Source: Oxalobacteraceae bacterium (GTDB taxonomy: Bacteria > Pseudomonadota > Gammaproteobacteria > Burkholderiales > Burkholderiaceae_D). Taken from it: DNA of 37,652 nucleotides. The stretch is from positions 1 to 37,652 of the forward strand of contig CANKWG010000001.1 of the NCBI GenBank assembly GCA_947487325.1. Reading direction: 5' to 3'. The notes below the pieces were generated by a model. The model searched no databases, was not told the origin of the DNA, and worked only from the letters and a program-made list of their open reading frames with translations. A program made the position numbers and the translations under genes. How positions within the stretch are numbered: the stretch's first letter is position 1; each line of letters begins with the position of its first letter. Below, piece after piece: positions 1 to 8,075 of this stretch.

Positions 1-2902
1 CCGTGTCCTGACCGCTGCCTCTTCCAAACAAATACAGGTCGTTGCCCTCACCGCCAAAAAGTGAATCATTACCGACACCCCCATCAAGGATGTCGTTGCC
101 ATTGTCGCCATAGAGAGTGTCATTACCCGCGCCACCGTTGATTACGTCGTTTCCATTGCTTCCGGCAAGATAGTCGTTGCCGTTATCGCCATTAAGGACG
201 TCGTCGCCGGCTTCACCTACCAGCGTGTCATTGCCATCACCGCCGTTGATGGTGTCTGCCGTTGCATAACCACGCAGAATGTCGTTACCAGTGGTGGGCA
301 GCAGGGCTAAGGCTTTGACGGTATCAACGCCCCATACCGTGCCGTCAGCAAAACGAATTTCTTCAACCCTGTAGGTGTTAGCACCATCATTTTGGAAATA
401 ACTATAGATGGTCAGCTTGTCAGCCGTGCCTTTGATGCTCAGCACTAAATTATTCTCTGTATTGCTAATGACTACATCGGTACTCGCAATGTCCGCCGCA
501 AACTGAACCACATCGACCTTGTTCAACGCAGTATCAAAGTTCAATACCATATCTTGACCGCTGCCACGCCCGAACAGATACACATCATTTCCCTCGCCGC
601 CCAACAGCGAGTCATTACCTGCACCCCCATCAAGGATATCGTTACCGTTCTCCCCGCGAAGCGTATCGTTTCCTGCTAACCCGACAATAATGTCATCAGA
701 TTTACCAGCACTGATTGATTCAGCGCCTGCAGTTCCCAATCTGATTTCCGGGATGCCGTTACTGCTTTCGGCATAAGCTATAGCAAGGCTCGATTTCAAT
801 TGATCGAGCTGCCCCTTTGAAGCGATATCTGAAGCCCAGACTACTAGCTTGGCAGCACCTTGCCAGCCCATTTTGCTTAGGGGATCAATACATTTTTGCA
901 GATCCAGGCAATCGATAAAGGTCCCTATAGGATCGTTTTTATAAGCGCTGTCGAGTTTCGCATCAAGCGCTGTGAAATCCATCGAAATGCCAGTGGTACC
1001 GATATTCAGACTGACAGCATCAAGATAGCTCTTAAGACGCGTCTGGCCGACCAGGTCGCCGTAGATGGATTCCTTCAAAGTTGCATAGCTCCGCCGAAGT
1101 AAATCAACCTGACCCGGCCATAAGGATGACACCACCACGACCGAAGAAATTGCCAATGTCGCCGCAGTTGCGCTATTGCCATCTGCACTGGTAGCACTTG
1201 CTCGCAGCGCCGGAAACGAAGTCTGGTTGCCCCCAGCACCGGAAAAATCAAGGAAAGTCTGACCATTGAATGCTTCCAGCACGCCAATCATCTTGCCGAC
1301 TTCGGTTACTTTTGCATGGACAATGTTATAGCGCTCTTCGGTGACCCCCAACTCCCTCAGTATCTGCGTACTATTTGAGCCGGGCTGCGCGATCAACTGG
1401 ATAGCCTTCATTTCCGCATTGGTCACCTCCGGTAAGCCAAACAATAACGTTACGCCCATTTCAGCAGCACGCTGCTGCGAGGTTTTGAAATTGGCTGTTG
1501 CCGCCCAGTCCTGCAACAGTGGATCAAGCTGATGCATCATCTCCCCGCGCGACGGGCCCACTAAGTCGTTGACTGTCTGAATCAGCGCAGCATTAATACT
1601 GGCTGCCTCACGAAGATCGCGCACCACACCTGATCCACGCAGATTGGTAAGACGAGCTGCCTCAGTCGTCAGCGAAACGCTGTCGACAAACTCTCGATAA
1701 AAAGGATTATTAGCAAAGTTAAGATTGGAGGCGGTTCCCATACTGCCATCCGTGCGCGTGAAGTTTGCTATGTCAGTCTGAACATTGCCATTACCGAAAT
1801 TACGTGTGTTAGCCGCGCTGTTCAGGTTAATGCTAGCAATCCCTGCCTCTGCAAGAAATTGCAACTCACCTTTGTCACTGATGCCGTCCTGATCAAGATC
1901 GCGCCATATCTGGACTTGCGCGTATCTCGAATCAGCATTATTGAAAATACCGTCTTGATTGGTATCAAGATCGGCTAACGCTTTGAAACCTGTCGTCGCT
2001 TTCTGACCATTAGACAACACAGTATCGACACCGAATAGCTCACCGCCATTATCGATACTGCCATTACCGTTTCTATCCAACACCACAATCGCATCGTCGC
2101 CTTTGATCCAGCCGGTACCGGCTCGGATGCCATCACCGTTGTGGTCAAACAGGACTTGCTTTTCTGCAGTGATGCCGGTGGTTTCGATGCCGTCGCCGTC
2201 CAGGTCAAGCACCAAGGGCTCAATAAAGGTCTGCGGAATAGCCTGAAGAAAAAGACTATTTACGGCACGCGAAATACCATCAAAAAATGCATCCCAAAAC
2301 AAGGGGGATTTGTCGAGCGACCAGCCTAGATGAGGCGCAACGAACTCTTCCCAAAAATAATGTGCGAAAGCGCCTACTGTACATACAGAAAGAACTCCTG
2401 CGGTTAGTCCGCCTCCAATCGAGGCCACGACGGCACCTCCAATTATGCCTCCCACTATCCTTGATAGCTCGCCACCAATCTCATAAGCTTTGCCCTCCGG
2501 GGAACGAATTTGTGCAATAAGCTCTAACCCAGCCATCAATCCGCCTAAATTTTTTCCTAGCGCAGCGACATTTTGTGCAAAATTCCCTGTTTGTTTTGCA
2601 GTCATAAAAAACGAATCTGCTTGGCCTAGAGCTGTTTTCGCAGCTTCAACTCGAGCAACCATTTGTGAATCTAGCTGCACCTGAGTTTTTATTTGATCAA
2701 GTTCACTAATTACCTTGGATCCAAGTTCGTCTAAATATCGCGCTGATTCAGCAGCTTTAGCTGCGCGCTCTAAAGCATTTACCCCCTGCTCCTTTATTAG
2801 ATTGGCGTGGTCTTGTACTTGAAGTGCCATATTTTTCAGCATTACAGATATAGATTGTCCGAAAAATTCTTGAAACCCATCATCCACTGAAAATTTAACC
2901 AT
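1..2902 (-). CDS. Large RTX / EF-hand calcium-binding protein, probable type I secretion substrate (3' end outside window)
   Basis: The frame is open from ATG 2902 to the window edge, about 967 codons, and continues beyond it. The start has GGAG eight bases upstream and overlaps the end of the preceding gene by 8 bp. Residues ~10-80 are helical and probably coiled-coil. Residues ~145-175 are hydrophobic and glycine-rich (IVGGIIGGAVVASIGGG). Residues ~225-340 carry EF-hand-like loops (DLDGDGIET, DHNGDGIR, DRNGNGSIDNG, DLDQDGISDKG). After a long unassigned middle come RTX nonapeptides (GGAGNDSLLGGEGND) alternating with a domain resembling the hemolysin-related Ca-binding domain (YLFGRGSGQD). 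RTX proteins are normally exported unfolded and fold on external calcium. The exporter gene upstream in the same direction fits that. The secretion signal should lie at the C-terminus, outside the window. Toxin, adhesin or enzyme activity cannot be read from this part. Confidence 0.85.
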   Translation of the reverse strand, partial: MVKFSVDDGFQEFFGQSISVMLKNMALQVQDHANLIKEQGVNALERAAKAAESARYLDELGSKVISELDQIKTQVQLDSQMVARVEAAKTALGQADSFFMTAKQTGNFAQNVAALGKNLGGLMAGLELIAQIRSPEGKAYEIGGELSRIVGGIIGGAVVASIGGGLTAGVLSVCTVGAFAHYFWEEFVAPHLGWSLDKSPLFWDAFFDGISRAVNSLFLQAIPQTFIEPLVLDLDGDGIETTGITAEKQVLFDHNGDGIRAGTGWIKGDDAIVVLDRNGNGSIDNGGELFGVDTVLSNGQKATTGFKALADLDTNQDGIFNNADSRYAQVQIWRDLDQDGISDKGELQFLAEAGIASINLNSAANTRNFGNGNVQTDIANFTRTDGSMGTASNLNFANNPFYREFVDSVSLTTEAARLTNLRGSGVVRDLREAASINAALIQTVNDLVGPSRGEMMHQLDPLLQDWAATANFKTSQQRAAEMGVTLLFGLPEVTNAEMKAIQLIAQPGSNSTQILRELGVTEERYNIVHAKVTEVGKMIGVLEAFNGQTFLDFSGAGGNQTSFPALRASATSADGNSATAATLAISSVVVVSSLWPGQVDLLRRSYATLKESIYGDLVGQTRLKSYLDAVSLNIGTTGISMDFTALDAKLDSAYKNDPIGTFIDCLDLQKCIDPLSKMGWQGAAKLVVWASDIASKGQLDQLKSSLAIAYAESSNGIPEIRLGTAGAESISAGKSDDIIVGLAGNDTLRGENGNDILDGGAGNDSLLGGEGNDVYLFGRGSGQDMVLNFDTALNKVDVVQFAADIASTDVVISNTENNLVLSIKGTADKLTIYSYFQNDGANTYRVEEIRFADGTVWGVDTVKALALLPTTGNDILRGYATADTINGGDGNDTLVGEAGDDVLNGDNGNDYLAGSNGNDVINGGAGNDTLYGDNGNDILDGGVGNDSLFGGEGNDLYLFGRGSGQDT
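7..648 (-). repeat. Tandem RTX module, two copies 546 bp apart
   Basis: Segments at about 7-102 and 553-648 encode nearly the same peptide: GNDILDGG, then A or V, then GNDSL, L or F, GGEGND and YLFGRGSGQD. They are 546 bp (182 codons) apart and in frame. Each unit combines RTX nonapeptides with a hemolysin-related domain. The second copy is cut by the window edge, so the total copy number is unknown. Confidence 0.75.
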
Positions 2903-3464
2903 TTTTTTCACTCCAAAATTTAAATAAAACTAAAAAAATTATAAGTAATAAACATATTGTTACTGCTGGAGCCATCGAGAAAACAATCGGCCCTAACAAC
3001 CCAAGAAAAAATTTAGACGTTAGAAATGGGGCGATAGCAAATTCAGTGCCTTTTGCGAAAAATACAAAAACTGTAAAAATAATTGGAATAATTATTATTA
3101 GGCTATGCACAAGTATTAGCTTAGCTTTTGATTTTTTTATTATTAACAACATCCGCTTTTGCGACTCATTGAAGTCAGGGCATTTCATATAAATCGCAAT
3201 GAGGATTGGCATGAAAAACACCATTACTGCCGCCTGCAGTCGGACCAATTCCGGTATGTTTGACCTTACGGAAAAATTTCTACCCATAGGAATGACATTC
3301 AATACACCATCCACGATGCTTGCGATAAATGTCCCAGATGAAATCTGATCAATAGGCGCCAACAAAGCGATCGCCATACCGGTCACATGCATGAAAATCA
3401 CTATTTTCTGGCGATAAAGCCATACAAGGTCACTTTCACTGATGTCTGTATTTTCACGAGACAC
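2895..3464 (-). CDS. Four-helix membrane protein, tandem paralog 3 (unknown family)
   Basis: This 189-residue protein is not one I recognise. Its closest relatives in view are the two genes just upstream, with which it shares WLYRQK, VVDGVLNVIPMGRNFSV-like and APFL(T/S)S(K/R)FFLG segments along its whole length. Hydrophobic stretches suggest four membrane helices: near residues 20-40, 75-95, 115-140 and 150-185. The start is GTG 3464, because GGAGGA lies six bases before it. An upstream GTG at 3470 would abut that ribosome site. It overlaps the preceding frame by 11 bp and the RTX start by 8 bp, so translational coupling to the RTX gene is likely. An accessory or immunity role for the RTX protein is inference. 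Confidence 0.7.
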   Translation of the reverse strand: MSRENTDISESDLVWLYRQKIVIFMHVTGMAIALLAPIDQISSGTFIASIVDGVLNVIPMGRNFSVRSNIPELVRLQAAVMVFFMPILIAIYMKCPDFNESQKRMLLIIKKSKAKLILVHSLIIIIPIIFTVFVFFAKGTEFAIAPFLTSKFFLGLLGPIVFSMAPAVTICLLLIIFLVLFKFWSEKNG

Positions 3465-4019
3465 GTTCACTCCTCCAGAATTTATTCAAAACATCAAGAA
3501 CAACGAAAAACAAGCAAATCATTGAGGCTGGGACTACACAAAAAACAATTGGGCCAATCGAACCAAGAAAAAACCTCGAAGTTAAGAACGGTGCGCTCTT
3601 AAAATCCGTACCCTCGACAATAAATAGATAATTTATTCCACCAAAAAAAATAAAAAACGGAATGAAATGAATCAGAAGAAATTTCCCTTTTGATGATTTT
3701 GTTAATTGCAACAATCTTTTTTTTGTTTCATGCAATTCAGGGAGTTTGAAGTGCAATGCAATTAGTGACGGAATAAAAAAAACATGGCTACCGAATGAAT
3801 TTTCACCAATTCAGGAAAACTTGATTTGACCGAAAAGTTTCTACCCATTGGGATGACACTCAGCACGCCATCCACTACATGACCAAGAAAAGCAGATGAT
3901 GAAATTGCATCGATGGGTACTAGCAATGCAATTGCCATACTAATTAAATGCATTGCAATCACAGTCTTCTGGCGATACAGCCAGACTATGTCGGCAACAC
4001 CATTTGTTGAATTCTTCAT
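3454..4019 (-). pseudogene. Tandem paralog 2, frameshifted in a T8 run (pseudogene, phase-variable or recoded)
   Basis: The ATG at 4019 opens an 85-codon frame that closes at 3762-3764. The rest of the paralog continues in another frame from about 3774 to a stop at 3454. Reading ATG TTT TTT TTA at 3785-3774 gives MFFL and a quick stop. One extra T gives MFFFIPSLIA, which aligns with FFMPILIA and FFIPAILS in the two neighbours. With that T the product would be 188 residues, matching 189 and 201. The run is A8 on the plus strand at 3775-3782. Apart from this the gene looks intact, with the family motifs WLYRQK, VIPMGRNFSV and SRFFLG preserved. It may be decayed, slipping, recoded or a sequencing error. 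Confidence 0.75.
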
Positions 4020-4072
4020 GATAAAAAAGATTAAATTTTTAATAGCCGTTTTAGAGAAATTAATGAGCTAAA

Positions 4073-4678
4073 TTATCGGTTCAAAAAAATCCCTCTCCAA
4101 AATTTGAACAACACAATAAAAGTTACAAAAATCCCGCAGATCATTCCACTTGGAGCTAAGCAAAAAATAATTGGGCCAAATACCCCAAGAAAAAATCTAG
4201 ATGACAAGAAGGGGGCTACCGCAAACTCCGTCCCCTCTACCCAAAAGATATGGCTCAATAAACAACCGATAGCAAAAAATGGAAGGAAATGGATTAACAA
4301 TGATTTAGTTTTAGAAGATTTCATAATCCTAAGCATTCTTATTTTTGTCTCCACAAACTCTGGAGAACTTAAATAGAGAGAAAGAATTGCCGGTATAAAA
4401 AAAGTCATTACTGCCGCTTGCAATCGAACCAACTCTGGAAATGTAGAGCGAACCGAAAAATTTCGTCCCATTGGAATGACATTCAACACTCCATCCACAA
4501 CGCGCTCGATAAATGTTCCGGATGAAATCTCTTCGATAGGTGTGAGTAGGGCGATCGCCATACCCACTAAGTGCATGAAAATTACCGTCTTCTGGCGATA
4601 CAACCAGACCAAATCGTTGACGCTAGCATTTAAATTTTTTATTCTTGTATCAGTGGCACTAGTAATCAAATTTTTCAT
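4073..4678 (-). CDS. Four-helix membrane protein, tandem paralog 1 (unknown family)
   Basis: This 201-residue protein is the first of three tandem paralogs and is not a family I can name. A soluble N-terminus of about 30 residues ends in DLVWLYRQK. Likely membrane helices are at 31-47, 84-104, 126-147 and 161-193, the last perhaps re-entrant or double. Conserved blocks shared with the neighbours are GVLNVIPMGRNFSVRS (63-78) and EGTEFAVAPFLSSRFFLG (148-165). I chose ATG 4678 over TTG 4684; neither has a strong ribosome site. It lies 24 bp after the 92-residue gene. Its AT-rich, poly-A-rich sequence contrasts with the exporter gene upstream. Confidence 0.7.
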   Translation of the reverse strand: MKNLITSATDTRIKNLNASVNDLVWLYRQKTVIFMHLVGMAIALLTPIEEISSGTFIERVVDGVLNVIPMGRNFSVRSTFPELVRLQAAVMTFFIPAILSLYLSSPEFVETKIRMLRIMKSSKTKSLLIHFLPFFAIGCLLSHIFWVEGTEFAVAPFLSSRFFLGVFGPIIFCLAPSGMICGIFVTFIVLFKFWRGIFLNR

Positions 4679-4702
4679 GAACAATCCGTAGTTGAGAAGT
4701 AG

Positions 4703-4981
4703 TTACCAAAATAAACTGAGCATCCAAACGACCGCACCAAATACTGAGCTCAAAATCAAGTAATTCACCGTAATGAAAATTACAAAGTACAAAACCAATG
4801 TGAAGGTGTTTTTAAAGATCAGCGTGATCAGCATTCCGGAAAGATTGTTTTCATTGGCCTGAATTCCGGCCAGGCTATACAAAATCAGCATCGGAAAAAT
4901 GCCCATCGTCAGGACGAGACAAATAGCCTGACCAAAAGAATCTTTTAGTGAATCCAGTTTTTCTCTGAGCGGTAAAAGCAC
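4703..4981 (-). CDS. Small membrane protein of the RTX locus
   Basis: This is a 92-residue protein of unknown family. The GTG start at 4981 has AAGGA about six bases upstream. A short charged N-terminus (REKLDSLKDS) is followed by two or three hydrophobic segments, near residues 17-40, 48-70 and 74-91. It does not carry the GRNFSV or SRFFLG blocks of the three downstream paralogs, so it seems a different protein. It lies 72 bp downstream of the exporter gene in the same direction and is probably co-transcribed with it. Confidence 0.6.
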   Translation of the reverse strand: MLLPLREKLDSLKDSFGQAICLVLTMGIFPMLILYSLAGIQANENNLSGMLITLIFKNTFTLVLYFVIFITVNYLILSSVFGAVVWMLSLFW

Positions 4982-5053
4982 TTTTTTCCTTAACAGTTTT
5001 TAGATCATAAAGATCCAAGGTTCACATTCGCAAGTTGATCAGGGTTCAATCAC

Positions 5054-7210
5054 TCATATGTAAATCTCGTCATTCCCCGCACCTGTGACTCCAATACTCC
5101 TCAGGGGATTTGAACCAAGCTCGATCACTTCATCGACATTTAATGCGCGTGGTATTTGGTGTGTGATGAAAAGCAGGGTCACGCGGCCCTTTAATTTGTT
5201 GATTGTTTTGGCGAACTGTTCAGCAGTCTGCTGATCGAGATTCGAAACCGCCTCATCAAACACCAGGATCTGCGCTCGCTTGAGTAATGCCCGTGCAATG
5301 GCGATTCGCTGGCGCTGCCCACCGGACAAGCCTGTGCCGCGCTCGCCGATCAGGGTCTGGTAACCGTTGGGCAGGCGTTCAATGTCGTCATGGATTTCTG
5401 CTGCTTTGCAAGCACGGAGGACGTCATCGAAACTGGCATGGGGATGCGCCATGATGAGGTTGTCGTAGAGCGTGCCGGAGAAGAGCACGGTTTCTTGCGG
5501 TACCACGCCAAAGGTGGCTCTCAGCTCGTTGGTGGCGAGATGGCGAATGTCTTTGCCATCCATGAGGATTCGACCTTCGGTGGGCTGATAGAACCCCAGC
5601 AGTAGTTTAGCCAGCGTGCTCTTGCCGCAACCTGAGGCACCCATCAGTACCGTCAGGCGACCTGGCTTGAATGTGAGGTTGAGTTCTCGGTACAAGTAAG
5701 GGTGATGTTCAGAGTAGCGAAACGCGAGCTCCTGCAATTCAATTCGTCCGCCGCCTTGAGGCTCTCTTGAAGGTATCAAGGTGTGCGACTCCTGAGGGAC
5801 ATCGAGGATGTCACCCAGCCGTTTGACGGCGATGTCGGCTTGCTGGAACTCCTGCCACAAGCCCACCATCCTGAGCAAGGGTTGGCTCATGCGCCCTACA
5901 AACATTTGAAACGCGACCAACATGCCGACGGTGAACCCGTCGTTGTTCATCACGAGCAGGGCACCCACCATCAGGATTGCGAGCGTCATGATTTGCTCGA
6001 GACCGTTGCTGATTACGCTATAGGTATTGCTGACTTGTCGGGTCGAGAATCCCGCGGCAAGGTAGCTGGCCAGATTGTCGGCGTATTTTTTTTCTACATC
6101 GGCTTCCATCTGCAGGGATTTCACGGTGGCCATGCCCGCGACATACTCCGTCAGGAATGCCTGATTGTGCGCACCCAACATGAACTGCCGGTCCAGTTTG
6201 CGGCGCAAGGTAGGTACCACCAGTGCACTGACGATAGCGATTGCAGCCAACAGACCCACGGCAATCAATGACAGCTGCCAGCTGTAGGCAAACATCACTG
6301 CTAGAAATATCAACAGGAAGGGCAGATCAAGGACGAGGGTTACCGCAGCGCCCGAGATGAATTCGCGAATGGTCTCGACCCCGTGTAATCGCGCTACGAG
6401 CGTACCTGTCGGGCGCTGTTCAAAGTAAGGCAAGGGCAGGCGCAACAGGTGACGAAAGACCTGAGCGCCGAGGACTGCATCGATGCGGTTTCCCGTGTGC
6501 AGCACCAGATATTGACGTAACCAGGTCATGCTGCTGGTGAAGAGCAAGAACATGATCAGGGCGATACCGACGGCGATCAGCGTACTTTGCGTTTGATGAA
6601 CGATGACCTTATCGATGATCACTTGCGTGAATAGCGGCGTCGCCAGACCCACCAACTGTATGCCCAAGCTGGCTAAGATGATGTCTCGCCAGATGCGCTT
6701 GTGCTTGAGTAGTTCTGGAATGAACCAGCGAAAGCCGAAAGCGGCTTTCTTGATCTCGAAACCGGGAATGCTTTCCTCGATCGTCTCGCTACCGCGCGCG
6801 ACGAGAATGAGTTCCGGTGCTAATACGAGTTTCGCTTCAATGACGGTAATCGTTTCCGGCACCGTCGTGTCAGCGCGAAGGTAAAGCAGTTTGTTCGCAT
6901 CACCCTTTAGAAGCAGCACCGGGATGCGTCGCTCTGAAGCTTGGCTTGCGCCATCGGTCTTTGTCTCGCACACCTCAGGCAGGAAGGCGATGGCGGGGTA
7001 AGGAAATTTTTCCCAGTCGGCTGGGTGATGAACATCTCCAGTCTTGAAATCTAAAGCGCGCGCTGCTTCATGCAAGCTGGCAAGATTATGCGGCGGTGGG
7101 AAATCGCGCTCGATGAGTTTTGCATCGAAGGGGGTGCGATACAGCGCACACAAACTGCCGAGAAGCCAAAGTAGTTCGTCGAAGGTGAACGTGATGTCAG
7201 AAGCGCGCAT
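5054..7210 (-). CDS. Type I secretion ABC exporter (HlyB/RtxB-like permease-ATPase)
   Basis: This 718-residue inner-membrane ABC half-transporter would export the RTX protein of this locus. The N-terminal ~130 residues resemble a C39-peptidase-like domain, but the QxxxxDCG-type catalytic motif is absent. In this family that marks a degenerate domain that binds RTX substrates without cleaving a leader. A six-helix membrane domain follows at about 155-440. The nucleotide-binding domain has Walker A GASGCGKST near 523, signature LSGGQRQR near 630, Walker B ILVFDEAVSNLD just after, and the H-loop FITHQ. I chose ATG 7210 over TTG 7216. No HlyD-type adaptor or TolC gene is visible in the window. 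Confidence 0.9.
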   Translation of the reverse strand: MRASDITFTFDELLWLLGSLCALYRTPFDAKLIERDFPPPHNLASLHEAARALDFKTGDVHHPADWEKFPYPAIAFLPEVCETKTDGASQASERRIPVLLLKGDANKLLYLRADTTVPETITVIEAKLVLAPELILVARGSETIEESIPGFEIKKAAFGFRWFIPELLKHKRIWRDIILASLGIQLVGLATPLFTQVIIDKVIVHQTQSTLIAVGIALIMFLLFTSSMTWLRQYLVLHTGNRIDAVLGAQVFRHLLRLPLPYFEQRPTGTLVARLHGVETIREFISGAAVTLVLDLPFLLIFLAVMFAYSWQLSLIAVGLLAAIAIVSALVVPTLRRKLDRQFMLGAHNQAFLTEYVAGMATVKSLQMEADVEKKYADNLASYLAAGFSTRQVSNTYSVISNGLEQIMTLAILMVGALLVMNNDGFTVGMLVAFQMFVGRMSQPLLRMVGLWQEFQQADIAVKRLGDILDVPQESHTLIPSREPQGGGRIELQELAFRYSEHHPYLYRELNLTFKPGRLTVLMGASGCGKSTLAKLLLGFYQPTEGRILMDGKDIRHLATNELRATFGVVPQETVLFSGTLYDNLIMAHPHASFDDVLRACKAAEIHDDIERLPNGYQTLIGERGTGLSGGQRQRIAIARALLKRAQILVFDEAVSNLDQQTAEQFAKTINKLKGRVTLLFITHQIPRALNVDEVIELGSNPLRSIGVTGAGNDEIYI

Positions 7211-7239
7211 CGCCAAACTTGTCTTTATGAAAAGCTGGC

Positions 7240-7268
7240 ATTCTCATTGGACAATCTTGCTAAGTCAA
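7240..7268 (-). promoter_or_regulatory. Candidate sigma-70 promoter for the RTX exporter operon
   Basis: On the minus strand TTGACT (7268-7263) and GAGAAT (7245-7240) are separated by 17 bp. Transcription would begin near 7233, about 23 bases before ATG 7210. The -35 matches 5 of 6 and the -10 matches 4 of 6, so this is a suggestion only. Confidence 0.35.
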
Positions 7269-7407
7269 CAATGTTTCTTGTTTATCGTAATTGTTATTAA
7301 CAGGCGTCCGGTTGTTAGTCTTTGTATTTGATTTTCTTCTGACTTGATTGATGACGATGGCTTGATAATCGGTCAATCAATACAATTTTTTGTTGCGCCT
7401 GCGATGG

Positions 7408-7446
7408 TAAAAAAAAAGCGCCTCAAATTATCGAGGCGCTTTTTTC
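7408..7446. terminator. Bidirectional rho-independent terminator
   Basis: AGCGCCTC (7417-7424) pairs perfectly with GAGGCGCT (7433-7440) around an 8-base loop. An A run lies on one side and a T run on the other, so it can act on either strand. It lies just after sco and closes the cytochrome oxidase operon before the RTX locus. Confidence 0.9.
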
Positions 7447-7464
7447 ATGGGCATTCAATGACGA

Positions 7465-8073
7465 CTAACTTTCAGACAGAAGCAATTTCAAGTCATTCAG
7501 CAGCGGCGCACCATTCTGCCCATGTCGTACAAACAGCCGCAGATGACCACGCGTATCGAACACATAACTGGCCGCAGTGTGATCGATGGTGTAGCTCTTG
7601 CCATCCGGACCTGACACACGCTGCTGGAAGATTTTGAAATCGCGTGCGACTTTTTCGGTAGCAGCCCGGTCGCCGTAAAGACCTAAAAATCCGGGATGAA
7701 ATGCAGGCACGTACCCGGCCATCACCTCAGGCGTATCGCGCTCGGGATCGAGAGTGATGAACAAGACCTGTAGTTTGTCGGCATCCGGCCCCAACGATTT
7801 CATGATGCCGGCCATGTCGGACAAGGTGGTCGGGCAGATATCCGGACAGTGTGTGTAACCGAAAAAAACAAACACGAGCTTGCCGCGAAAATCTGCAATC
7901 GTGCGCGGCTTGCCGTTGTGGTCGGTGAGCGAAAAATCCTTGCCGTAGTCGAGGCCCGTGACATCCGTACTGGCAAACGCCGTTTTAGGCAGCGGCACAC
8001 TTTTCTGATCGCAGGAAAACAAGGCCAGCACACAGGCCAAGGCACAGAGTCGCAGAAGCATCTGCTTGTACAT
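7465..8073 (-). CDS. SCO1/SenC family copper chaperone
   Basis: Sco proteins deliver copper, or act as thiol-disulfide reductants, during assembly of the CuA centre of oxidase subunit II. The 202-residue protein has the copper-binding CPDIC motif (C76, C80) and the distal histidine H165 (TIDHTA) within a thioredoxin-like fold. The N-terminus has a hydrophobic stretch ending in LFSC with Cys21, so it is probably a lipoprotein facing the periplasm. It is the last gene of the oxidase operon, two bases after ctaB, and is followed by a strong terminator. Family assignment is firm. Whether it acts mainly as copper donor or reductase cannot be seen. Confidence 0.92.
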   Translation of the reverse strand: MYKQMLLRLCALACVLALFSCDQKSVPLPKTAFASTDVTGLDYGKDFSLTDHNGKPRTIADFRGKLVFVFFGYTHCPDICPTTLSDMAGIMKSLGPDADKLQVLFITLDPERDTPEVMAGYVPAFHPGFLGLYGDRAATEKVARDFKIFQQRVSGPDGKSYTIDHTAASYVFDTRGHLRLFVRHGQNGAPLLNDLKLLLSES

Positions 8074-8075
8074 GA

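Noticed and set aside
1..720. Regularly repeated short motifs that could look like a CRISPR array
   Set aside because: The repeats are in-frame codons for RTX nonapeptides, have no unique spacers, and vary at synonymous sites.
5783..6271. 162-codon plus-strand frame opposite the exporter gene
   Set aside because: It lies fully within the ABC exporter membrane domain and its product looks like antisense composition (His/Gln-rich).
7270..7305. AT-rich sequence resembling a Fur box upstream of the exporter gene
   Set aside because: Only a partial match to the 19-bp consensus with poor symmetry; AT richness explains it.
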